A DNA stretch of 57,121 nt, taken from assembly GCF_003481985.1 (NCBI RefSeq), contig NZ_QUMD01000021.1:1-57121 (forward strand), read 5' to 3'. The translations under genes were made by a program, and so were the position numbers. Source of the DNA: Clostridium sp. OF09-36 (GTDB lineage: Bacteria > Bacillota > Clostridia > Lachnospirales > Lachnospiraceae). The stretch's first letter is position 1; each line of letters opens with the position of its first letter. Below, piece by piece: positions 50,924 to 57,121 of this stretch. The notes beneath the pieces were generated by a model. That model saw nothing but the letters and a program-made list of their open reading frames with translations. It was not told where the DNA came from and did no database searches.

Positions 50924-51565
50924 TTGAAAGAATACGATGTGAAGATCACCGAAACCTTGGAGAAAACGGTTACGGTGCAAGCAGAATCTCACGATGCGGC
51001 AGAGGAACAGGTTAGAGCCGCTTATTACAATTCGGAGTACATTCTGGACTCCGAAAACTTTACCGGTGTTGCGTTCGGCACGACCGAGGAACGGGAGGTT
51101 CAGAAAGAACAGGCAGATACCATGAATGTGTTGCTGGTAAAGCCGTTCATGTATCCGCAGGCTGTGCAGATCGGCTGTGAGCTGGAGGATTTGCAGAAAG
51201 CCGTAGGTGGCGATATTGAGGCAACTTATCCGTTCAATGAGCCGGTTGCACTGGTGATGCACGACGAAGGTAAACTCGTAGGCAAAGAACTGAACCGTGC
51301 GCTGCGTGATGATGACGGTGATATTTATGACATTATCGCCGGTGATTTTCTGGTTGTGGGATTGGGCGAGGATGATTTTTGTTCTCTGTCCCCGGAACTG
51401 ATGAAGCAGTTTGAGGAACACTTTCATCAGCCTGAGACTTTTGTACGCATGGGGCGCAGCATTATGGCGCTTCCCCTGCCGGATGACATGGTGAAGAAAG
51501 AAGATGCACCTGTCAAAGCTGATTCGGTTCCCCACAAAAGTAACCCTGACCGAGATGTTCTGTAA
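50924..51565 (+). CDS. DpnD/PcfM-like N-terminus fused to DUF3846
   Basis: 213 residues from a TTG at 50924 (ACGGAGGT upstream). Residues 1-60 (Y-D-V-K-I-T-E-T-L-E-K-T-V-T-V-Q-A-E-S) are DpnD/PcfM-like, a short fold found in conjugative elements. Residues about 67-200 (M-N-V-L-L-V-K-P-F-M-Y-P, G-D-F-L-V-V-G-L-G-E-D-D-F) are DUF3846. Both are accessory families of Gram-positive transfer regions with unknown biochemistry. Confidence 0.75.
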   Translation: MKEYDVKITETLEKTVTVQAESHDAAEEQVRAAYYNSEYILDSENFTGVAFGTTEEREVQKEQADTMNVLLVKPFMYPQAVQIGCELEDLQKAVGGDIEATYPFNEPVALVMHDEGKLVGKELNRALRDDDGDIYDIIAGDFLVVGLGEDDFCSLSPELMKQFEEHFHQPETFVRMGRSIMALPLPDDMVKKEDAPVKADSVPHKSNPDRDVL

Positions 51566-51575
51566 GGAGGTTCTT

Positions 51576-51887
51576 ATGCAAAGAAATTCGACGATTGGAG
51601 AGCTGATGGAGCGAAAGCGGATTCAGGATGGTGCCAAGGAGTACCAGGGACATACCTATATGGACTTGGCACGATTTGATGACGCCACCAAGCACATGAT
51701 TATTTTCGATGTGCTGACCGATGAATCGCCTGTCGGTTGGAAAGGCGAAAGAAATCGCCTGTATTTGAGCGATGTGGGTTATCAGAAGGCTCTGGATAAC
51801 CAGAAAGCTGGCAATATCAAGATTATCAGCCATGCCGCAGTTGCCAAGGGCAATCTGTATTACGACCACAGAGATATGGCACGATAA
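51576..51887 (+). CDS. hypothetical element protein
   Basis: 103 residues; ATG at 51576 with AAGGAGG at 51564-51570. Basic N-terminus (I-G-E-L-M-E-R-K-R-I-Q-D) and a mixed alpha/beta remainder. Present between DUF3846 and PcfB, so probably a conserved transfer-region accessory. No function inferred. Confidence 0.6.
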   Translation: MQRNSTIGELMERKRIQDGAKEYQGHTYMDLARFDDATKHMIIFDVLTDESPVGWKGERNRLYLSDVGYQKALDNQKAGNIKIISHAAVAKGNLYYDHRDMAR

Positions 51888-51923
51888 TCTGTTCACTCTA
51901 CTGCTTGCAGGAGGTGATGAATC

Positions 51924-52406
51924 ATGCAGGAAGAAGTTGAAAACAGAACAGTAAACCTGGCGATCAGCACAACCAAGCTGACGGGGCGCACTATCATTGC
52001 CGGTATCCGCAAGTATTTGCAGCACCGGGAAAAAGTGAAGATGAAAAAGGCACGAGACCCTGCCGTTCATGGAAAGCAATCCGTGAAACAGCTTTTGGGA
52101 CAGAATCAGGGTGCTACGAATGTTGAGATCGACAAAGAGAGTATCCGTGATTTTGAAAAGCTCGCCAAGAAGTATGGCGTGGACTTTGCCGTAAGAAAAG
52201 ATAAGTCCGTTGATCCTCCCCGGTTTCTTGTTTTTGTCCGTTCTAAAGATGCAGATGCTTTGGATGCAATCTGCAAGGAACATCAGGCAAGGGCATTAAC
52301 CAAGAATGAAAAGCCGAGCGTTCTGGCGCAGCTGAAGAAGTTCAAGGAAATTGTCGCAGCGATTCCGAAGAAGGTTCGAGAGAAGAAACAGGAGCGTGAT
52401 CTGTGA
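51924..52406 (+). CDS. PcfB-family (DUF3801) conjugation accessory protein
   Basis: 160 residues. Matches PcfB by T-K-L-T-G-R-T-I-I-A-G-I-R-K-Y-L, the G-K-Q-S-V-K-Q-L-L-G-Q segment and a D-F-A-V-R-K-D-K block. In enterococcal pCF10 PcfB assists the coupling protein PcfC and relaxosome. Here, too, the next gene is the VirD4/PcfC-type coupling protein, and its start codon overlaps the PcfB stop by 1 bp. Very basic C-terminus. Confidence 0.87.
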   Translation: MQEEVENRTVNLAISTTKLTGRTIIAGIRKYLQHREKVKMKKARDPAVHGKQSVKQLLGQNQGATNVEIDKESIRDFEKLAKKYGVDFAVRKDKSVDPPRFLVFVRSKDADALDAICKEHQARALTKNEKPSVLAQLKKFKEIVAAIPKKVREKKQERDL

Positions 52407-54157
52407 TGGATAAGAGAAAAATGAAAAAGCTCCTGATTCTGAATTTACCGTATTTTCTGGTAGGGTTGTTCGCTACGAATTTAGGAGAAGCATGGAGATT
52501 GGCTGAGGGGGCAGATTCATCTGCGAAAATCCTCAGCTTTTTTCATGCCCTTCCGATAGCCCTGAACAATCCGTTTCCCAGCTTTCACCCGTTGGATTTG
52601 CTGATTGGTATTCTCTGCGGCGCAGGACTTCGGCTGGCTGTCTATCTAAAAGGCAAAAACGCAAAGAAGTACCGACACAATGTTGAGTACGGTTCTGCTC
52701 GTTGGGGAACGGCAAAAGATATTGAGCCGTTTATTGCACCAAAGTTCGAGGACAATGTGATCCTGACGAAAACGGAGCGGCTGATGATGAGCAATCGCCC
52801 GAAGAATCCTGCCAATGCCCGAAATAAGAATGTTCTGATTATCGGCGGTTCGGGTTCCGGTAAAACTCGCTTTTGGTTGAAGCCAAACCTTCTCCAGATG
52901 CACAGTTCCTATGTGGTCACTGACCCGAAAGGCAGCATCGTGATTGAGTGCGGCAACGCCCTTTTGAAGCATGGCTACACCATCAAGATTTTCAACACCA
53001 TCAACTTTCAGAAGTCGATGCACTATAACCCATTTGCCTATATCCATTCAGAAAAAGACATTCTGAAACTGGTGACAACGCTGATTGCCAACACAAAGGG
53101 TGATGGAAAAGCCGGTGATGAGTTCTGGACGAAGGCGGAAACGCTGCTCTACTGTGCCTTGATCGGATATATCCACTATGAAGCTCCGGTTGAGGAACAG
53201 AATTTCTCCACCCTGATTGAGTTCCTGAACGCAATGGAGGTGCGGGAAGATGATGAGGAGTTCCAGAACCCGGTGGATCTGATGTTTGAAGCCCTGGAAA
53301 AGAAAAAGCCGAATCACTTTGCAGTCCGTCAGTATAAAAAATACAAGCTGGCTGCCGGCAAGACCGCTAAGTCGATTTTGATTTCCTGCGGCGCTCGTCT
53401 GGCTCCTTTTGATATTCAGGAGGTCAGAGATGTGACTGCCTATGACGAGTTGCAGTTGGATACTCTCGGAGATAAGAAAACGGCGCTCTTTCTGATTATG
53501 TCAGATACGGATGCGACGTTTAATTTTTTGATCTCCATGATTTACACACAGCTGTTCAACTTGTTGTGCGAGAAAGCAGATGATGTGTACGGCGGCAGAC
53601 TGCCGGTTCATGTGCGCTGCTTGATTGATGAGATGGCAAACATCGGTCAGATTCCCAATCTGGAAAAACTGGTAGCGACAATCCGAAGCCGTGAAATATC
53701 GGCTTGCCTTGTTCTCCAGGCACAATCACAGCTGAAAGCCATTTATAAAGACAATGCCGATACCATCATCGGCAACATGGATTCCCGAATTTTCCTGGGT
53801 GGTTCTGAGCCAACCACGCTCAAAGAACTGAATCAGGCATTGGGAAAAGAAACTATCGACACCTACAACACCTCCAACACCAGAGGTAACAGCCCGTCTT
53901 ACGGCTTGAATTATCAGAAGTTAGGCAAAGACCTTGCGAGCGTAGATGAGCTTGCGGTTCTGGATGGCAGCAAGTGTATTTTGCAGTTGCGTGGTGTCAG
54001 ACCGTTTCTTTCTGACAAGTACGATCTGACGCAGCACCCCAATTATAAGTACACATCAGACTTTGATAAGAGAAATGAGTTCAACATTGAGCAGTTTCTG
54101 AGTCGAAGGTTGAAGCTCAAGGCAGGTGATGAGTTTGTGGTAGTCGATGCGGATTAA
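52406..54157 (+). CDS. virD4: VirD4/TraG-type type IV coupling protein
   Basis: 583 residues. Two N-terminal membrane helices (about 7-25 and 50-80), then Walker A G-G-S-G-S-G-K-T near residue 150, V-V-T-D-P-K-G-S, Walker B L-I-D-E-M-A-N-I-G-Q and the Q-A-Q-S-Q-L motif. It is the hexameric ATPase that brings the relaxase-DNA complex to the conjugative secretion channel at the membrane. AGGAG lies upstream and the ATG overlaps the PcfB stop. Confidence 0.95.
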   Translation: MDKRKMKKLLILNLPYFLVGLFATNLGEAWRLAEGADSSAKILSFFHALPIALNNPFPSFHPLDLLIGILCGAGLRLAVYLKGKNAKKYRHNVEYGSARWGTAKDIEPFIAPKFEDNVILTKTERLMMSNRPKNPANARNKNVLIIGGSGSGKTRFWLKPNLLQMHSSYVVTDPKGSIVIECGNALLKHGYTIKIFNTINFQKSMHYNPFAYIHSEKDILKLVTTLIANTKGDGKAGDEFWTKAETLLYCALIGYIHYEAPVEEQNFSTLIEFLNAMEVREDDEEFQNPVDLMFEALEKKKPNHFAVRQYKKYKLAAGKTAKSILISCGARLAPFDIQEVRDVTAYDELQLDTLGDKKTALFLIMSDTDATFNFLISMIYTQLFNLLCEKADDVYGGRLPVHVRCLIDEMANIGQIPNLEKLVATIRSREISACLVLQAQSQLKAIYKDNADTIIGNMDSRIFLGGSEPTTLKELNQALGKETIDTYNTSNTRGNSPSYGLNYQKLGKDLASVDELAVLDGSKCILQLRGVRPFLSDKYDLTQHPNYKYTSDFDKRNEFNIEQFLSRRLKLKAGDEFVVVDAD

Positions 54158-54169
54158 GGAGGTTTCTGT

Positions 54170-54490
54170 TTGGAAAATCTGAAAACGGTATCTGCCCTGG
54201 TTAAGAACATCTTGGAACACGACCACAAGGCAAGAAATACCGACAATCATTTGTACCTGATGGTACTGGAACACTATTCCGGTCTGCGTGGCATCGACAT
54301 TCATGCCATGACGGTTCCTGTGTTTTTGAAGGAACTGGATAGACGCAGCTTTCCGGGGTTTGAAACTGTCCGCAGAAGCAGACAGAAAGTGCAGGCAACC
54401 TACCCTGACCTTGCTCCCAGTGAAGCCGTAGGCAAGCGCAGAGCAAAAAATGAGGTTGTATATCGAGAATTTGCAGAAAGCGAGGTGTAA
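54170..54490 (+). CDS. hypothetical element protein
   Basis: 106 residues from TTG 54170, with AAGGAGGT just upstream. The centre (H-L-Y-L-M-V-L-E-H-Y, S-F-P-G-F-E-T-V-R-R-S-R-Q-K-V-Q-A-T-Y-P) looks like a small helical DNA-associated protein. I recall similar short ORFs after virD4 in related elements. No function assigned. Confidence 0.6.
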   Translation: MENLKTVSALVKNILEHDHKARNTDNHLYLMVLEHYSGLRGIDIHAMTVPVFLKELDRRSFPGFETVRRSRQKVQATYPDLAPSEAVGKRRAKNEVVYREFAESEV

Positions 54491-54495
54491 AAAAA

Positions 54496-54888
54496 ATGAC
54501 TTGGTGGATCACGGATACCTCTATTGGGCAGCGATTGAAGTTCGTTAGACGATTTCGCCGCCTTACCCAGAAAGAGCTTGGACTCCTGATGGGGTATTCC
54601 GAGAAAACAGCGGATGTCCGTATTGCTCAGTATGAGAAAAACGCTCGAACCCCTAATGCAGAAACCACAGCGAAACTCGCAGAGGTTCTGAAGGTTTCAC
54701 CTGTCGTTTTTTCACCGACAATCTGTGCTTCTCGTGAAGATTTGTTGCAGTCAATGTATTGGCTGTTTCTTATGAAAGGTGGTGGTGATATATATGATTG
54801 TGAAACTGAATATGCAAGAAGCAGAATGGAACAGAAACTTGGCGTGATAACCGTCGAGGAGTTCCTTGAAAAGATTCTCGTAAACTAA
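54496..54888 (+). CDS. XRE-family helix-turn-helix protein
   Basis: 130 residues. Cro/C1-type domain at residues 9-70: I-G-Q-R-L-K-F-V-R-R, L-T-Q-K-E-L-G-L-L-M-G-Y, R-I-A-Q-Y-E-K-N-A-R-T-P and L-A-E-V-L-K-V-S. The C-terminal helix region is of unknown role. It probably regulates the element's transfer genes. It ends in a terminator that overlaps its stop codon. Confidence 0.88.
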   Translation: MTWWITDTSIGQRLKFVRRFRRLTQKELGLLMGYSEKTADVRIAQYEKNARTPNAETTAKLAEVLKVSPVVFSPTICASREDLLQSMYWLFLMKGGGDIYDCETEYARSRMEQKLGVITVEEFLEKILVN

Positions 54889-54932
54889 GCCTTCCGTCCG
54901 GTTTTGATGCCGGTAGTACGGAGGGCTTTTTC
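54887..54932 (+). terminator. terminator after the XRE gene
   Basis: AAGCCTTCCGT (54887-54897) / ACGGAGGGCTT (54918-54928), then TTTT. Confidence 0.85.
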
Positions 54933-54971
54933 TATTCTCAAAACAATTTCAAATTTTAGGAGGAAAATATT

Positions 54972-55112
54972 ATGGCATTTTTCAATAGCGCAGTAACCGT
55001 TCTTCAGACTCTCGTTATCGCTCTGGGCGCAGGTCTTGGCATCTGGGGTGCAATCAATCTGCTTGAGGGCTACGGCAACGATAACCCCGGCGCAAATGCT
55101 CATGTGCGGTAA
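54972..55112 (+). CDS. truncated Maff2-family membrane protein
   Basis: 46 residues. The first 41 match Maff2, a small membrane protein of Tn1549-like elements: V-T-V-L-Q-T-L-V-I-A-L-G-A-G-L-G-I-W-G-A-I-N-L-L-E-G-Y-G-N-D-N-P-G-A. The normal second helix (after roughly residue 42, in proteins of about 70) is missing: the sequence becomes N-A-H-V-R and stops. No single-base repair restores the usual tail, so the gene has been cut by recombination near 55090. AGGAGG precedes the ATG. Confidence 0.8.
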   Translation: MAFFNSAVTVLQTLVIALGAGLGIWGAINLLEGYGNDNPGANAHVR

Positions 55113-55199
55113 AGTAATAAAAAGATTTAGGTAGCCGCCTTAACTATTCCTAAATAAGATAATATGCACAGTATTTTCTCGTAAATAGAAAATAAATTA

Positions 55200-55228
55200 T
55201 TGCATTTTACCAATTATTATGTTAAAAT
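55200..55228 (+). promoter_or_regulatory. promoter of the cargo gene
   Basis: TTGCAT (55200-55205), 17-bp spacer, TAAAAT (55223-55228), in an AT-rich stretch beginning just after the Maff2 break. Confidence 0.6.
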
Positions 55229-55275
55229 GACAATGTAACAAAGAGCTATGTATTTTTAAGGAAAGGGAGGAACTT

Positions 55276-55582
55276 ATGAATTTAAGAAAATCTATTTTAG
55301 CACTTTCAGTAGTAGCTGGAATTGTAGCTGCTCCAATGACTGTATTTGCCGCTCATACTCATAGTTGGGGTTCTCCCCAGTACTATGGATATGAAGATGA
55401 AATGCCTGGTATATATGATGACTGGGATAAATGTGCGACACGTCATGTATATAATTACAAACAATGTTTAATTTGTGGAGAAGTAAGCATTTATGAAGTT
55501 TGAGACGATTGAAATGTCTCACAAATGGGTGAATGGTGCATGTGTATATTGCAACAAAGGTTACGCGAAAGAGATAAATTAA
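55276..55582 (+). CDS. small secreted His/Cys-rich protein (frameshifted)
   Basis: Restored length 101 residues. Signal peptide of 26 residues ending V-F-A-A. The mature part has H-T-H-S-W, C-L-I-C-G (zinc-knuckle-like) and, after repair, S-H-K-W-x-N-G-A-C-V-Y-C-N-K. The deposited frame stops at 55503. Removing one T from TTT at 55499-55501 continues to 55582. Two C-x2-C pairs and paired His suggest a metal-binding secreted polypeptide. Function unknown. AT-rich codons differ from the neighbouring element genes, suggesting separate acquisition. Confidence 0.65.
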
Positions 55583-55620
55583 CATAGTATCATTACCGGC
55601 AAGTTTATGATCAAAAAATA

Positions 55621-55674
55621 GAAAGCATTGAGAATATTTCAAAATTTCTTGAAAGTACTCTCAGTGCTTTCTTT
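55621..55674 (+). terminator. terminator of the secreted-protein gene
   Basis: GAAAGCA-TGAGA / TCTCA-TGCTTTC stem with a long loop, then TTTG. Imperfect T-run. Confidence 0.6.
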
Positions 55675-55696
55675 GATAATATGAAAGGAGAAATAA

Positions 55697-56184
55697 ATGC
55701 AAAAAAAACAACTTTCTGTATTAGTACTAATTATTTTATGCTTTTTATTAGGATGTAACAGAGAAACACCAAAAGATGAATCTCAACAAAATTATGAAGA
55801 TGAATCTAATATTTCTAAAACAAATGGAGAAGAACTTGTAAATATAACAGTGAATTGTTAGGTTCGACTCCTTTTGATATCCAAATCGATAAAACAGCAT
55901 TGCAGACTAGAAAAGAAACAGAAACAGAAGTTACAATAAAGACAAATTTAACAGACTGGGGTTATACTGTTTCTTCTGAAAAAGGGAAAATATCTGATAT
56001 AAATAAAAATTCATTCATATATATAGCACCTAAAGATGAGAGGGATGATACTATAAAAATACAATTATCGGACTATGAAAATGGCATATCATATGAATAT
56101 ACAATTCCACTTATTTTTGCGGGAAACAATGAACATTCTTTAGATAAATTCAAGGAAAATCTTTCAAGATTACCTAATAGTTAG
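55697..56184 (+). CDS. small lipoprotein (frameshifted)
   Basis: Restored length 162 residues. Lipoprotein signal M-Q-K-K-Q-L-S-V-L ... F-L-L-G-C with Cys20, acidic linker, then a beta-rich domain (T-P-F-D-I-Q-I-D-K, T-V-S-S-E-K-G-K-I, Y-E-Y-T-I-P-L-I-F-A). The first frame stops at 55862. One T missing from TT at 55855-55856 (V-N-L-L-G-S) rejoins it to the frame ending at 56184. AAAGGAG is upstream. Probably an immunity- or envelope-type partner of the secreted protein gene beside it; this is inference from pairing alone. Confidence 0.6.
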
Positions 56185-56267
56185 TAAAGAGTCGATAGAC
56201 TAAAGTACCACCATCCTCTTTTATTTCAACTGAATATCCATCCCGCCGCACCGCAGCGGCACATGAA

Positions 56268-56301
56268 GCAGTAAATCCGAAAAAGATTTGCTGCTTTTTT
56301 T
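56268..56301 (+). terminator. terminator downstream of the cargo genes
   Basis: GCAGTAAATC (56268-56277) / GATTTGCTGC (56285-56294), then T7. Confidence 0.85.
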
Positions 56302-56811
56302 GCGTCCATTTTTGGCAAATTTCCAAAAGTTCCGTATTAGACAGTGAAACCAAAAAAGGCTGCCATTTTTTTCAGACAGCGGGCAAAACGCAGCTTCCGA
56401 AACGCCTTATTGTCGGGAAAGACCGAGCCGCCGGAAAAGTTCTTGCCGGAAAGTCCGTCCATTCTGCTCTTTTGTGGTTTGTAGGGAGTAAGGGAAAAAC
56501 GCCAGCCCGCAGCCTTTTATAAAAAAAGCTGGTTATAGATTTTCTGAAAAAGTGGCAGTAGCAAGTGAACGGCAGGCCGGCAGTTTCTTAGAGCAAGATT
56601 CTACCGCAGTACCAAAATTCGCTTATCGCTCATTTTGCCCCTGCGGGAATCTTGTTGGGGAGTGCCTTCCCCAAACCCTGCTTATGCGGCTTACGCCGCT
56701 GGAAAATCCCTCAAAATAATTTTTCGGATTTTTCAAAAACAGTTCCGCTTTACACCCTGTTTTTCTCCTATTAGTGAGAGGACACCACGCACAGCCGAAG
56801 GAGGTTTTACC
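56302..56811. other. oriT: oriT-like transfer-origin region upstream of mobC
   Basis: 510 bp without a credible gene. Just before mobC are two close inverted repeats: TTGGGGA (56655-56661) / TCCCCAA (56668-56674) and GCGGC (56686-56690) TTAC GCCGC (56695-56699), joined by ACCCTGCTTAT. Such stem-plus-nick arrays next to mobC are typical of mobilisation origins. GC content rises here compared with the cargo patch. Confidence 0.5.
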
Positions 56812-57121
56812 ATGCGAAAACGATATAACACGCCGCACCGCAGCCGGGTAGTCAAGACACGCATGACCGAGGAAGAATACGCCGAGTTTGCGGAAAGGCT
56901 TTCTGCTTACAACATGAGCCAAGCCGAGTTTATCCGGCAAGCCATAACCGGGGCAGCCATACGCCCCATCATAACCGTTTCCCCCGTCAATGACGAGTTG
57001 CTTGCCGCTGTCGGGAAGCTGACCGCCGAATACGGCAGGATCGGCGGCAACTTAAACCAGATAGCCCGGACGCTGAACGAGTGGCACAGCCCCTACCCGC
57101 AGCTTGCCGGGGAGGTACGGG
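56812..57121 (+). CDS. mobC: MobC-type relaxosome accessory protein (partial at window end)
   Basis: The first 103 residues, cut by the window edge. A ribbon-helix-helix N-terminus is visible: R-V-V-K-T-R-M-T-E-E-E-Y-A-E-F-A-E-R-L, S-Q-A-E-F-I-R-Q-A-I. The MobC signature L-T-A-E-Y-G-R-I-G-G-N-L-N-Q-I-A-R-T-L-N follows. It binds near oriT and helps the relaxase open DNA. AAGGAGG at 56798-56804. The relaxase gene would be expected immediately to the right of the window. Confidence 0.9.
   Translation, partial: MRKRYNTPHRSRVVKTRMTEEEYAEFAERLSAYNMSQAEFIRQAITGAAIRPIITVSPVNDELLAAVGKLTAEYGRIGGNLNQIARTLNEWHSPYPQLAGEVR

Noticed and set aside
56623..56940. 105-residue minus-strand frame over the oriT-like region
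   Set aside because: It overlaps mobC antisense and translates the inverted repeats; no family.
46920..57121. Integrase or transposase for the element
   Set aside because: None found in any frame inside the window; it must lie beyond the right edge, if present.

Overview
The window looks like chromosome of a Lachnospiraceae member (Clostridium cluster XIVa, Firmicutes). Support comes from the family content (Soj/Spo0J with 16-bp parS palindromes, DUF4446, DUF3881, the adhE type, two ABC-F proteins, flagellin lysine methylase), strong AAGGAGG ribosome sites, TTGACA/TATAAT promoters, Thr/Ala/Glu-rich spacers behind lipoboxes, and a Tn1549-like conjugative element. Most genes lie on the + strand. 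Together with the parS cluster at 0.5-2.2 kb this suggests the left end is close to the replication origin.

Layout. (1) 0-5 kb: glyoxalase-family gene, alpha/beta hydrolase, a decayed type I-C-like CRISPR array, four parS sites, parA-parB-DUF4446. (2) 5-10 kb: adhE behind a Rex-like operator, then a TetR-MATE efflux pair with its own palindromic operator. (3) 10-21 kb: a branched-chain-amino-acid-type ABC transporter (livJHMGF), DhaK and DhaL subunits without DhaM, a tandem UroD-like protein with zinc/methyltransferase motifs, and a DhaR-like regulator whose AAA+ domain has lost its catalytic motifs. This is the best candidate for an undescribed metabolic system. (4) 21-27 kb: a cobalamin riboswitch, a lipid-anchored CbiK cobaltochelatase, two more lipoproteins and an FecCD/BtuD-type ABC transporter. 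(5) 27-37 kb: polar amino-acid ABC transporter, FliB, two ABC-F ATPases, gdhA. The first ABC-F gene and gdhA have promoter-terminator leaders that look like attenuators. (6) 37-46.6 kb: a GntR-controlled locus with four copies of a TGTTATAACA operator, comprising a tripartite tricarboxylate transporter (TctCBA), a hydroxyacid dehydrogenase, a YhcH cupin, a Gfo/Idh oxidoreductase and an HbpS-like protein. A ketopantoate-reductase-like gene and DUF3881 follow. (7) 46.7-57.1 kb: a tRNA-Arg(CCT) remnant and an intact tRNA-Arg(CCT), then an integrative element: phased GCTAAT repeats, repA, parA, parB, DpnD/PcfM-DUF3846, PcfB, VirD4 and a truncated Maff2. An AT-rich cargo patch, an oriT-like region and a partial MobC end the window.

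A point that affects every reading of the window: at least nine genes carry a single-base frameshift, nearly all in short homopolymers (livJ, livM, the first iron/tetrapyrrole-type lipoprotein, the FecCD permease, gdhA, the HbpS-like gene, repA and two cargo genes). The density and kind of error suggest consensus-sequence errors more than biological decay. I annotate each as one gene over its restored span and describe the break. The apparent 773-residue lipoprotein fusion at 22.6-25.0 kb is explained this way. The UroD tandem fusion may be too.
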